DNA of 64,000 bases from Halobacillus_B rhizosphaerae. GTDB lineage: Bacteria; Bacillota; Bacilli; Bacillales; Halobacillaceae. The stretch covers positions 62,001 through 126,000 of the forward strand of contig NZ_JAUTWQ010000010.1 in assembly GCF_046719735.1 (NCBI RefSeq). The letters are read 5' to 3'. A program made the position numbers and the translations under genes. Every line of letters begins with the position of its first letter. Within the stretch, counting starts at the first letter, position 1. The notes under the pieces were generated by a model. The model was not told the DNA's origin. It ran no database searches and saw nothing but the letters and a program-made list of their open reading frames with translations. Shown here in pieces: positions 24,390-32,535 of this stretch.

Positions 24390-25199
24390 TTAAGATGGTA
24401 CGACTTCTTCAATCACATGCATTTCTTCATGATCAAGAAGATTCTTATTAATAAATTCGTCCGCTTGTTTATTCATGTTTTCTTGCAAGTCTTTAAGCTC
24501 CTCTTTATCACCTACTAAATAAAAGCGCTCCCAGCCATATTCTTTAGCCAATTTATCAATTTTTGGAGCTATACTTTTATACCAGCGATATCGATTTGCC
24601 TCAAAACGCTCCTTGAATTTATCCTGCTTGGAACTTTTTGCTCCGCCTGAACCCATGGAAGCGTCGGCACTGTGAGGTCCTTGATGCTGTCTCCAATCCT
24701 CAGTGTCCAGATCCAATTCTAACACTTGAGTATCATTCAATGAGCCAAGTTCTGCATCAATAAGCTTAATTTGGTTTTTCTGGGTCAAGATAATGCCCGT
24801 TTTAGGGAAAGACTGATGCATGTCTTTTAATTGATCAAGAACAGGACTCTCTTCCCAATAAAATTCGCTTCTTACAGGCATCTGGAAACGCTCGGCAAAC
24901 CACACGGTTTCATCTGCCGTAGCAAATAAGACCACACTTTTCGCGAAATGCTGCTCATTTTCTTCTACAAAATTTTGAACTTTTTCTTTTACCGACCAGA
25001 AGTTTCTCTTTTCATCTGAGTCTCCTTCTTCTTGTAAATAAGTTTCAAAATTATTTAAACCATTTTTTAAATGTATTTTCCATTCTCCGCCTTGCTGGTC
25101 AGGGTCAGAAGGGTCGGTGTTTAAATACATGGTGAACACACGCTGTGGTTTTTCTAAGTGAATTTGTTCTAGTTTTTTGATTTCTTTATTCATATCCAT
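24390..25199 (-). CDS. Bacterial aeRF1-type (VLRF1-like) release-factor family protein
   Basis: A 269-residue protein resembling the archaeal/eukaryotic release factor 1 superfamily as found in Bacillaceae (VLRF1 group). The N-terminal alpha/beta half (about 15-170) is eRF1-domain-2-like. A flexible glycine loop GSGG sits at 183-186 in SADASMGSGGAKSS, about where GGQ-type loops lie, followed by helices FKERFEANRYRWYKS. Such proteins are linked to ribosome rescue or quality control by family argument only. The AAGGAG site is about 13 bases before the ATG, a long spacing. It is a single-gene unit with its own terminator. Confidence 0.7.
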   Translation of the reverse strand: MDMNKEIKKLEQIHLEKPQRVFTMYLNTDPSDPDQQGGEWKIHLKNGLNNFETYLQEEGDSDEKRNFWSVKEKVQNFVEENEQHFAKSVVLFATADETVWFAERFQMPVRSEFYWEESPVLDQLKDMHQSFPKTGIILTQKNQIKLIDAELGSLNDTQVLELDLDTEDWRQHQGPHSADASMGSGGAKSSKQDKFKERFEANRYRWYKSIAPKIDKLAKEYGWERFYLVGDKEELKDLQENMNKQADEFINKNLLDHEEMHVIEEVVPS

Positions 25200-25356
25200 A
25201 ATCGAACATCGACTCCTTTTTCTACTCTAAAATTATTTCTACATAATATGTTTCCGGAATTTATAATCGTTAAACTTCAAAATTAAAATTCCACAAAAAC
25301 ATCTTGTTAAGAAACTATATGATCAAGCAGAGGATAACGGAGCTCTAGTTAAACAA

Positions 25357-25396
25357 AAAAACCCGAACCAGCAAAAAAATACTGGTTCGGGTTTTT
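25357..25396 (-). terminator. Rho-independent terminator after the betaine-binding protein gene
   Basis: A 14-bp stem (AAAACCCGAACCAG with CTGGTTCGGGTTTT) flanked by A and T runs, effective in both directions. It shares the CCCGAACC core with other terminators here. Confidence 0.88.
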
Positions 25397-25409
25397 AGCA
25401 AATGGATAA

Positions 25410-26315
25410 CTATTCTTTCGTCCATTCGTCGATTAGATCTTGGTGTTCATCAATCCATTTTTGGGCGCCTTCTTTAGCTGAATCAGCTTTGTTAACATCT
25501 CCCATTAGACTTCCTAATTGATCATCATTCATCTTAAATGTATCAAACCATTTAACAACTTGAGGATTATCATCTTTTAAACCTTTACGCGCTGCATAAG
25601 AAATATTTTCATTATCGCCATAAACGTTCTTAGGGTCGTCTAAGAATTTAAGGTCCATATCAGCAAATGCCCAGTGCGGCTTCCAAAGGGTTACAAGTAC
25701 TGGTTTCTTATCTTCAATAGAATTCTGCAGTTCAGCAGTCATTGTTGGACCAGATGAGGCTGCTAGTTCATAATCCAGATCATACTTTTTAACAGCTTTC
25801 TCAGTAAGTGCCATGATACTTGAACCTGCATCAATACCGATGATTTTCTTGTCTTTAAACTTGTCAGTTGTTTTTAGATCTTCAATTGAATTAATATCTT
25901 TCATGTAAGTAGGTACTACTAGTCCTAGTGTAGTGCCTTCATACCAGTCCTCACGCCAGTCAATATCATCTTTGTATTTCTCATAGAATGATTTGTCTGT
26001 GTTTGGCAGCCAAATTTCCATTCCTATGTCAAGATCTCCAGAGGATAACGCTTCGTATAAAAAGCCCTTCTCCACTTTTTTCAATTCAACATCGTAGCCT
26101 TTATCTTCAAGCACTAATTTCCACATGTTTGATACGGCTACGTTTTCCGCCCAGTTATTCATACCAATACTTACAGTACCTTTATCTCCACCATTGTCTG
26201 AACTTCCACTGTCACCGCTGCTTTCTGAATCGCCTGAATCGGAATTACCACAGGCAGCCAACACTAGCAGTGCTCCTAAAAACACAGCAGGAATCCATTT
26301 TCTTAAGTTTTTCAT
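25410..26315 (-). CDS. Glycine-betaine/proline-betaine binding lipoprotein (OpuAC-like)
   Basis: A 301-residue lipoprotein with signal peptide and lipobox LAAC (Cys about 22), a Ser/Gly/Asp-rich linker, and an OpuAC domain. The aromatic residues that form the betaine-binding Trp box are visible in MNNWAENVAV (about 52), MEIWLPNTD (about 100) and LWKPHWAF (about 210). It would capture compatible solutes for uptake during salt stress. Unusually, no OpuA ATPase or permease gene is adjacent: it has its own promoter and terminator, so it must serve a transporter encoded elsewhere. It is acidic, fitting a halophile. Confidence 0.9.
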   Translation of the reverse strand: MKNLRKWIPAVFLGALLVLAACGNSDSGDSESSGDSGSSDNGGDKGTVSIGMNNWAENVAVSNMWKLVLEDKGYDVELKKVEKGFLYEALSSGDLDIGMEIWLPNTDKSFYEKYKDDIDWREDWYEGTTLGLVVPTYMKDINSIEDLKTTDKFKDKKIIGIDAGSSIMALTEKAVKKYDLDYELAASSGPTMTAELQNSIEDKKPVLVTLWKPHWAFADMDLKFLDDPKNVYGDNENISYAARKGLKDDNPQVVKWFDTFKMNDDQLGSLMGDVNKADSAKEGAQKWIDEHQDLIDEWTKE

Positions 26316-26376
26316 GTGATGTCCTCCTTAAAGAATTTTATTAAGTATTAAACTTTCGACCTAGTCACATTTCAGT

Positions 26377-26404
26377 ATTATAGCATAAATAAATTCAAGT
26401 TCAA
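26377..26404 (-). promoter_or_regulatory. Candidate sigma-A promoter of the betaine-binding protein gene
   Basis: TTGAAC (26399-26404) and TATAAT (26377-26382) on the minus strand, spaced 16 bases, 61 bases before the ATG. The -10 is perfect. Confidence 0.6.
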
Positions 26405-26496
26405 ACAATTTAAACTGTACAAAAAAATCATTCTGCACATTTTAATTATAATCCATCCCAGTCAGTTACTGATCTGGGATGGACGTCTATGGGAGG

Positions 26497-26694
26497 TTAT
26501 CTGTTTCGATTAGTATTCTTACTATGCGCACGAAGGTCGGCAGCTTGTGCTCTCTCGATTGCTTTCCAATCCTCTTCGTCTGCAAGCTGTGAAGAAAACT
26601 CTACATCTATTCCAGGATGCTTCTGATCCTTAGGAGTTTGGGGTAATTTATATTTCTTTTTACCTTTTGAATGACGATGTTCATCTCTTCCCAT
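26497..26694 (-). CDS. YfhD family small protein
   Basis: A 65-residue hydrophilic protein. The order of motifs (basic N terminus with KLPQTPKD, then FSSQLADEEDWKAIERAQAA) is that of the YfhD family, small Bacillaceae proteins of unknown role, some made during sporulation. GGAGGGAC precedes the ATG. It stands alone between two hairpins. Confidence 0.8.
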   Translation of the reverse strand: MGRDEHRHSKGKKKYKLPQTPKDQKHPGIDVEFSSQLADEEDWKAIERAQAADLRAHSKNTNRNR

Positions 26695-26814
26695 TGGAAG
26701 TCCCTCCTTTGTAATTAGACAAGATTAGTGTCTGTAGTAGCAAAGGAAATATTCCACCCATAAATTACAATATTTTATAATGCTTTACTAAAATAACAAA
26801 ACAAGCAGACCATT

Positions 26815-26855
26815 AAACAACCCGAACCAAGAATTTATTTCGGTTCGGGTTGTTT
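26815..26855 (-). terminator. Bidirectional terminator-like hairpin after the YvbH-like gene
   Basis: A 13-bp stem around AACCCGAACC and GGTTCGGGTT with moderate T runs on both sides. Confidence 0.75.
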
Positions 26856-26911
26856 AATTACATTAGATAGCTATCGCGGGCGTAAAGAGCCTCTTTTATT
26901 ACTTATAGACT

Positions 26912-27526
26912 TTATTCTTTAATAAATTGCTCAAAAATATATCCAAAATCCTTGATTTGAAATTCTTCTTTTGTATGGACCAGCCAATCAAATGCTGTTT
27001 CATTGATTTGTTTGAATTCACTAGCAAGATTTCTTTCCTGGCTGCGGCTGTGTAATAAAGTATCAGATGCGTATTGCATACTTTGTTGAGCATAGCTCGT
27101 GAATGTTTCATTTTCTAAAGTGATTTCAGATATTTTTAACAAGCTTTTATAAAGATGTTTTAGATCCTCGAGGTATTTTTTATGAACATCAATGTCAAAC
27201 TGTACGCCACCGAGATGGAATTTGATTTCGATATCCAAGTCAATTGTGCCAGCAGTTTCAAGCTCAACACCAGAGAAATGATGGGTGTGATATGGATATC
27301 TTCTAAGCGTTCTTTTCTTACTCGCTGCACTATCACCGTCTACGTGAATTAGGGATTGGTTCGTAAAGCAGTATTCATCTGCCTTTGATTTAATAAGGAA
27401 GTAAATCTTTTCCCCGTCTTCATGCATAACATAATCATCCGCATCTACTTTGTCGTAGTCTTCAGCAGAGACGACACTGCCCACTTCACTAAGACCTAAT
27501 GCATCTGATGCTAGTTTTTTAAACAT
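26912..27526 (-). CDS. PH-domain protein, YvbH-like
   Basis: A 204-residue soluble protein. The N-terminal part (about 1-125) reads as a bacterial pleckstrin-homology domain (EKIYFLIKSKADEYCFTNQ, then KRTLRRYPYHTHHFSGV), and the C-terminal part is an all-helical extension, the arrangement of B. subtilis YvbH. The function of the family is unknown. GGAAGG precedes the ATG. It is a single gene with a terminator. Confidence 0.78.
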   Translation of the reverse strand: MFKKLASDALGLSEVGSVVSAEDYDKVDADDYVMHEDGEKIYFLIKSKADEYCFTNQSLIHVDGDSAASKKRTLRRYPYHTHHFSGVELETAGTIDLDIEIKFHLGGVQFDIDVHKKYLEDLKHLYKSLLKISEITLENETFTSYAQQSMQYASDTLLHSRSQERNLASEFKQINETAFDWLVHTKEEFQIKDFGYIFEQFIKE

Positions 27527-27621
27527 AAACTTGAATTCCTTCCTTTATATGATGAAATGTGGTTATGCTCATCCCATTTATCTTGGTTTATCCTATTCCA
27601 GCTATTATTTCCATAAATAAC

Positions 27622-27658
27622 CCCCCCAGGTCCATCTAAACTGATAGCAACTGGGGGG
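27622..27658 (-). terminator. Terminator-like hairpin after the small gene at 27670
   Basis: An eight-bp G/C stem (CCCCCCAG with CTGGGGGG) has a 21-base loop. The T run after it on the minus strand is weak. Confidence 0.55.
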
Positions 27659-27669
27659 ATATGAATAAG

Positions 27670-27909
27670 TTATACTTTTTCTACTACCACAGTTTTCTTC
27701 TCTCGGAAGTATTTTTCTCCATCTTCTGAAGAATGTTCAAAGAAACCATTAAAGGACTGGGTCACTTTATATTCTCGTTCCGGTTCTGAAAATAGCTGTG
27801 ATTCATTATTTGAAATAAGAACCACATCTGTTGTTGAAACGAAACTATCTAATTCTTTTGCGGTGTAATTTCGCCCTACTTCTACTTCGCTTAATCGTTT
27901 TGTATTCAT
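27670..27909 (-). CDS. Small protein of unknown function
   Basis: A 79-residue, charged, soluble protein beginning MNTKRLSEVEVGRNYTAKEL and ending in a beta-rich KKTVVVEKV. I do not recognise a family. The ATG at 27909 has AAAGGTGG nine bases upstream; an in-frame start at 27954 has no ribosome site. It lies between small spore or stress genes, which hints at a spore-related or stress role but does not show it. Confidence 0.6.
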   Translation of the reverse strand: MNTKRLSEVEVGRNYTAKELDSFVSTTDVVLISNNESQLFSEPEREYKVTQSFNGFFEHSSEDGEKYFREKKTVVVEKV

Positions 27910-28108
27910 TCTATCTAACCACCTTTCCCTTTTTAACGGCAGTTCCCGCATCAAAATGGAATCAAACTTCCTTCTACAGAAATCCGACCCCCTATAGGGC
28001 TGAAATTAAAATAGAATTTCAAACGTAAAGTTCAAGCAAGTTAAAGAAGAGGAGAGCCATAAACTGATCGACTTCCATTTATTGTAGAACACGGAAGTAT
28101 GTCTTTTG

Positions 28109-28363
28109 TTACTGCTGGTCCTTCAATTGTTGTTCTGCTCTTTTGATTAATTCACGAACCATACTACCGCCAATGTTTCCGCCAATTTCTCCCGCTTCCT
28201 TTGATGTCAGCTGCCCGTTGTAGCCTCTATTGAGAGGGATGCCTTTTTCTTTAGCGATTTCATACTTTGCTTCTTCAGGTCTTTGTTGATTAGTCAATTG
28301 TGCCTTTAATTCATCTAGACCTTGTCTCGCTTCAGGCACAAGAATTTTATTTCTTCTGCTCAC
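28109..28363 (-). CDS. Alpha/beta-type small acid-soluble spore protein (SASP)
   Basis: An 84-residue SASP that coats and protects DNA in the dormant spore. The family landmarks are present: the germination-protease site KYEIAKEKGI, and the C-terminal GYNGQLTSKEAGEIGGNIGG followed by MVRELIKRAE. The start is GTG at 28363, five bases after GGAGGTGG. An in-frame frame extends far upstream but overlaps the gene before it. The start lies 17 bases inside the end of the DUF4025-like gene, so translation is coupled. Confidence 0.93.
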   Translation of the reverse strand: MSRRNKILVPEARQGLDELKAQLTNQQRPEEAKYEIAKEKGIPLNRGYNGQLTSKEAGEIGGNIGGSMVRELIKRAEQQLKDQQ

Positions 28364-28574
28364 TGTGGCCACCTCCGTCCTTCCTAGCGGTTGGACCGCT
28401 CCCATTTTCAGAAATAGCTTTACCGCTATGAGAGAGAAGAGCACCGTTTTCGTTTAGAGAATCAATTTCAGCATCATATGTCCCTTCAGTGAGAGTGTCT
28501 GAAACTTGTTCTTTCGTAATTTCTAATCCTTGTTTAGCATCTGCTGTATGACTTCTGCGATCATTGTTTTTCAT
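28347..28574 (-). CDS. YozQ/DUF4025-like small protein
   Basis: A 75-residue hydrophilic protein. The segment GLEITKEQVSDTLTEGTYD resembles the DUF4025 (YozQ) family of small Bacillaceae proteins. The C-terminal part is Gly/Ser/Lys-rich. AGGAGG-type sequence precedes the ATG. It is translationally coupled to the SASP gene, which suggests expression in sporulation. Confidence 0.65.
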   Translation of the reverse strand: MKNNDRRSHTADAKQGLEITKEQVSDTLTEGTYDAEIDSLNENGALLSHSGKAISENGSGPTARKDGGGHSEQKK

Positions 28575-28676
28575 TTATTTTTTCCTCCTCTATTTTCTTT
28601 ATTATCTTTTGCAAATTAGCTTAGATTAATCCAGGCAAAGATGACAGTTTTCCCACTGTATTTCCATAGATATCGT

Positions 28677-28705
28677 GGATAATTCACCTGATGATTGGCA
28701 CACTA
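28677..28705 (+). promoter_or_regulatory. Candidate forespore promoter of the sspL-like gene
   Basis: GGATA (28677-28681), 17 bases, then CACACTA (28699-28705), close to the sigma-G pattern and with the same spacing as the candidate before the coat genes at 20875. Confidence 0.4.
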
Positions 28706-28726
28706 TTTATAGGGGAGGTGCTGAAT

Positions 28727-28861
28727 ATGAGTCATAAGAGTAATGCAGATAAAAAGAAGACCCCGAAGACAGTTAATCCTCAGGGTTTGAGCGAAGATAT
28801 TCAAGATCAGCAGCCAAAATCACAGCTAGAGCAAGCAGCAAAAAAGAGTACCAATAAATAA
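28727..28861 (+). CDS. sspL: Small acid-soluble spore protein SspL-like
   Basis: A 44-residue, Lys/Gln-rich protein. The order NPQG, then a polar middle and LEQAAKKSTNK at the end follows the minor SASP SspL of B. subtilis (VTPQG ... ELEERAKKSNTK as I remember it). GGGGAGG precedes the ATG, and a forespore-type promoter lies about 22 bases before it. A strong terminator begins right at the stop codon. Minor SASPs are made in the forespore and have no known individual function. Confidence 0.8.
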   Translation: MSHKSNADKKKTPKTVNPQGLSEDIQDQQPKSQLEQAAKKSTNK

Positions 28862-28890
28862 AAAGCTGACTCCTTTGAGTCAGCTTTTTA
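28862..28890 (+). terminator. Bidirectional terminator between sspL and the HpaB-like gene
   Basis: An 11-bp perfect stem (AAAGCTGACTC with GAGTCAGCTTT), a four-base loop and T runs on both strands. It overlaps the last codons of the convergent HpaB-like gene. Confidence 0.88.
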
Positions 28891-30307
28891 GCATATTTTC
28901 TGCCAGGCTTAAACAATCGGTTTTATCGTAAATTTGATAGATGGTTTGAGAAAGTCTAATCGGATCTCCAAAGAAGAAACGTTCATAGAGCGTCTGTCTT
29001 CCACCAAAGGAACTTAAACATAAATCCCACGCCAATCTAAATAACTTCACTCTTTCTTTTCCATCCACTTCAAACGCCTGTAAATAGTGAACAAGATCTT
29101 TCCCTATGGGTGATTGAAAATCTTTTTCTGTTGGAATCGTAACTATCCCACTCGCTGAAAGCAACTGGATGATCTCTATAAATCGCGGATACACTTCCTG
29201 GAAGGTATTAACCGCTACATATAGCGGTTCTCTTTTAGGGATACACACCCCTGCTTTATCAAAAACTGCCTGCTCTTCTGAACTTAATAGCAGGGCCTTG
29301 ATCATTTCGAGCCCCTTAATAATTTCTGTGACTTTTCCCTGCACATGCTGATACTCACTTATATTGATCGTGTCAACTACCATTTGAGCGACACCCATTA
29401 CAAGTTCGGTCTTAACAGCCTGTCTAGAGACAATTTGGTGCAGCGTGAAAGGAATGAATTTACCTTTGATATAAAAGTCATTCGCAACTCGTATGTTATC
29501 GTGAAAAAACACTCGGTCCCATGGCACACACACGTCGTCAAATATAACAATAGTATCAAGTTCTTCAAATCTCGATGCAAGGGGAGAATTAAATTTGGAA
29601 TCACTGCTAGAAAAGGCTTCTCGGCAAATAAACTTCAAACCCGGTGTATTGCTTGGAATAGAAAAAGCATAAGCACATGAATTATCCTGGACTCCCGGAG
29701 CTGAAAAGACAATGATTTCATCAGTGATCCCTCCCTGAGTAGCAAGGAGTTTTGCTCCTTTAATGATTAATCCTTTCTCATCTCGTCCTACGATTTTAGC
29801 ATTTGTTACATCTTCTTCTAAGAAAGCAAGCTTTGATCGGTTCGTCTGTGGATTTATAAAAGTATGGGTGAAGGATAAATCATTCTCACTTGCAAAGTCA
29901 TAAAACTTTAAAAGATTCTCTGGGAAACAATTGGGTTGACCGGTAAGTATGTCTGTTGAAGCTGCAAATGCTGCTAACACCGTATTCATATAATCAGGAC
30001 TGCGTCCCATTAACCCGCCAGTGTGGCCGGCCCATTGCTGAATCATTTTCCTTCTTTTCCTTAAATCTTCTTTGGACGTTGGAATCAAAAAAGACGTCCC
30101 TATTTCACTACCTGTGTGTTCAGAGGTAAAAGTCATGTGAGAGCCTGAAGAGTGTTGAAGATCGTATAGTTCGGATTGGCTTTTTATTACTCCTCGGAAA
30201 GCTGGATGCTCAGAAATGTTCCCTTTCATTTGATCTCCATCAATCCAAACTTCTGATTGAAGGGAATCCAGTCGCCTTCTATAAATATCACCAGTAATGG
30301 CTGGCAT
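28880..30307 (-). CDS. 4-hydroxyphenylacetate 3-hydroxylase family protein (HpaB-like)
   Basis: A 475-residue protein of the HpaB family of FADH2-dependent monooxygenases, which ortho-hydroxylate phenols and need a separate flavin reductase. The N terminus GNISEHPAFRGVIKSQSELYDLQ (about 29-50) and the acyl-CoA-dehydrogenase-like core (QWAGHTGGLMGRSPDYMN, then FCREAFS) support the family. The ATG at 30307 follows GGGGAGTG and gives the usual MPAITG start; the in-frame ATG at 30352 is less well placed. No hpaC reductase gene is adjacent. A 14-codon frame ends four bases before this start (see findings). The true substrate is unknown. Confidence 0.88.
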   Translation of the reverse strand: MPAITGDIYRRRLDSLQSEVWIDGDQMKGNISEHPAFRGVIKSQSELYDLQHSSGSHMTFTSEHTGSEIGTSFLIPTSKEDLRKRRKMIQQWAGHTGGLMGRSPDYMNTVLAAFAASTDILTGQPNCFPENLLKFYDFASENDLSFTHTFINPQTNRSKLAFLEEDVTNAKIVGRDEKGLIIKGAKLLATQGGITDEIIVFSAPGVQDNSCAYAFSIPSNTPGLKFICREAFSSSDSKFNSPLASRFEELDTIVIFDDVCVPWDRVFFHDNIRVANDFYIKGKFIPFTLHQIVSRQAVKTELVMGVAQMVVDTINISEYQHVQGKVTEIIKGLEMIKALLLSSEEQAVFDKAGVCIPKREPLYVAVNTFQEVYPRFIEIIQLLSASGIVTIPTEKDFQSPIGKDLVHYLQAFEVDGKERVKLFRLAWDLCLSSFGGRQTLYERFFFGDPIRLSQTIYQIYDKTDCLSLAENMLKS

Positions 30308-30436
30308 GATATCACTCCCCATTGTGGATGCCGCAATTTTTGTTGATATCATACATTATTAATACTCCTCGAAAGTGTGAAAGATAAATGGGCTCATGCT
30401 GCTACCATTGAATTTGAATACGGTTATTAGTCATAG

Positions 30437-30473
30437 GAAAACCCGGACTAATGTTTTACACATTCGCCCGGGC
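30437..30473 (-). terminator. Hairpin after the aldo/keto reductase pseudogene
   Basis: CCCGG and AATGT arms pair with ACATT and CCGGG, with bulges, followed by TTTT on the minus strand. Moderate terminator. Confidence 0.5.
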
Positions 30474-30532
30474 CATATAATTTGTCTGCACACTATTCAT
30501 TCCATAGAATGCAGTTTAATTATTTTTTTGAT

Positions 30533-31468
30533 TTAAGAAAATACTTGAGAAATTTTTTGTACTTCTTCCTGAGATAATTCCACATCTAAGGTTTTTAAAT
30601 TATCCACCACTTGTTCCCGGCGTTTTGCTCCGGGAATGACGGCATCTACGGAATCCTGATTTAGATACCAGGCGAGCACTACATGGGCCACGTCCACTCC
30701 CTGAGAATTTGCAATATCTCTAATTTGATCGACTTTTTCTAAATTACGTTTGAATTCTTCTCCTTGGAATAGAGGGTTTTTAGAGCGGAAATCATCAAAC
30801 GTAGAATTCTTGTCATATTTACCTGCTAATAATCCTGATGCTAACGGAAAATAAGGAACAAAAGTTATGTGATTTTCGGAAGTGTAAGGAAGCAGATCTT
30901 TTTCTGCATCGCGCTTAAACAAATTATATTCAGACTGAAGCACATCAACATATCCATCTTTATTGGCTTCTTTAAGTTGATCGATAGAGAAGTTAGATAC
31001 ACCTATCGAACGGATCTTTCCTTGATCTTTCAATTCTTTAAGTGCCCCTACGGCTTAATCTTTAGGAGTATCTTCATCCGGAAAGTGAATATAAAATAAA
31101 TCAATATAATCCGTTTGCAGCCTTTTTAAGCTCTTATCTACAGAATCTCTTAAGAAAGAAGGATGGTTGTTAAAAACTACTTCTTCTCCGCGGAATTCGT
31201 GAGCCCCTTTGGTTGCAAGCACAATCTCATCTCTGCTCCCGTATTCTTTCATCACTTGTCCTACTAATTCTTCTGAGCGCTCAGGCCCATATATATAAGC
31301 CGTGTCTAGAAAGTTCATTCCGTTTTCTAAAGCGGTCCTCACTACATTCTTACCTGCATCTTCATCCAAGTTTGGATAAATATTATGCCCCCCTACAGCA
31401 TTTGTGCCTAGACCAATTGGATTGACCACTATATCTGATTTACCGAGATTAGTACGTTTTTCCATCAT
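30533..31468 (-). pseudogene. Aldo/keto reductase split by an in-frame stop codon
   Basis: The 311-codon frame reads as a complete NADPH-dependent aldo/keto reductase, except for TAA at 31055-31057. The front part (137 codons) has GLGTNAVGG, FLDTAYIYGPERSEE with catalytic Asp/Tyr, and the Lys of LATKGAH. The back part has IRSIGVSNFS, then VIPGAKRREQV, which binds NADPH. At the stop, family members normally have a Glu or similar (KDEAVGALKELKDQ here would need only GAA in place of TAA). No frameshift is present. A TTG or ATG restart downstream would not give an active barrel. A 3' terminator-like hairpin follows. Confidence 0.9.
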
Positions 31469-31543
31469 TTCATCCCTCTCTACAAAAGTTCACATATGGC
31501 TATACCACCTCTAGAGATTCAGAAAACCTTCCTATACATATCT

Positions 31544-32425
31544 CTATTCTAATTGAGCAAACATGCCCATAAATTGTTTGATAACGGGGGAAAGCCATTT
31601 CTTTTTCAAAAAAATTATTTGAATTAATAAATTCATTTCTTCAGTATCAAAAGATAAAGCCGAAAGCGTACCGTCGTTAATTTCTTTGCTCACCGTTAAT
31701 TCTGGGAGAACTGCGACACCAAGGCCGTCGATCACACATTGTTTAATAGCTTCAAGACTGGTGAAAGAAATAATGGAGTTCGGCTGAATACTGTTATCTC
31801 TCAGCAGATTTTCTAAAAGAACACGATAAGCACAGCCTTCTTCAGTCAAAATGAGTGTTTCTTCACTTAACTGTGAAACACTTATCACTGGCTCCTCCGT
31901 TAATTTATGTGAAGGAGGGACGGCTAAGATCATTTTCTCTATTCGAATCGGTATTGAAGCAAGGTCAGGGTGATCAATTTGATGATCCAGCATGATTGCC
32001 AAATCGAAACTCCTCTCCAGCACGCCTTGTTTCAGATTAGGGCAGAGACCGGATTCCAGTTGAATCTTTAATTTCGGATGCTTGAATTTTAATTGTTTAA
32101 TGTAGGGGGTAATGAAATAAGCGGCAAGAGATTCCACCGTCCCCAAACGCAATATTCCCCCGGCATTCACTCCTTGGCTGATTCTCTCCTCAGCTTCATC
32201 CATCAACTGGGTAACCTGCTTCACATACTCATAAAGCTGTTCTCCAGCATGAGTCATCCTCATCTTCTGCCCTGCCCTTTCAAATAATTTAACCTGATAA
32301 TATTCTTCCAATTTTTTTATCTGAGTGGTTACACTTGACTGAGCATAACCCAGTTGCTCTCCTGTCTTAGTATAGCTCCCGGATTTCACAACCTCTTTGA
32401 ATGTGTAAAGGTAAGAAAGATCCAT
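31544..32425 (-). CDS. LysR family transcriptional regulator (YwqM-like)
   Basis: A 293-residue LysR regulator: N-terminal winged helix (residues 1-60, GSYTKTGEQLGYAQSSVTTQI), linker helix, and a two-lobed effector domain (about 90-290). It is divergent from an NAD(P)H-dependent FMN reductase gene, the same pairing as ywqM-ywqN in B. subtilis. A 27-base partly palindromic AT-rich site (32452-32478) lies between them. It probably controls its own gene and the reductase; the inducer is unknown. Confidence 0.9.
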   Translation of the reverse strand: MDLSYLYTFKEVVKSGSYTKTGEQLGYAQSSVTTQIKKLEEYYQVKLFERAGQKMRMTHAGEQLYEYVKQVTQLMDEAEERISQGVNAGGILRLGTVESLAAYFITPYIKQLKFKHPKLKIQLESGLCPNLKQGVLERSFDLAIMLDHQIDHPDLASIPIRIEKMILAVPPSHKLTEEPVISVSQLSEETLILTEEGCAYRVLLENLLRDNSIQPNSIISFTSLEAIKQCVIDGLGVAVLPELTVSKEINDGTLSALSFDTEEMNLLIQIIFLKKKWLSPVIKQFMGMFAQLE

Positions 32426-32451
32426 CTCATTCCTCCATCAAAATAATTCAT

Positions 32452-32478
32452 AGTTACTATTAATAATTATAAATAACT
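32452..32478. promoter_or_regulatory. Candidate LysR operator
   Basis: An interrupted inverted repeat beginning AGTTA and ending TAACT, with matching inner TAAT/ATTA, lies in the 110-base divergent gap. LysR sites of the T-N11-A type are expected here. Confidence 0.45.
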
Positions 32479-32535
32479 CCAATACCCATGACAATGATAT
32501 ACTATCCTGTAAATGATACTAAGGGGTTTTATTAG

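Noticed and set aside
26899..27111. 70-codon minus-strand frame inside the YvbH-like gene
   Set aside because: Other frame of a clear gene, without ribosome site.
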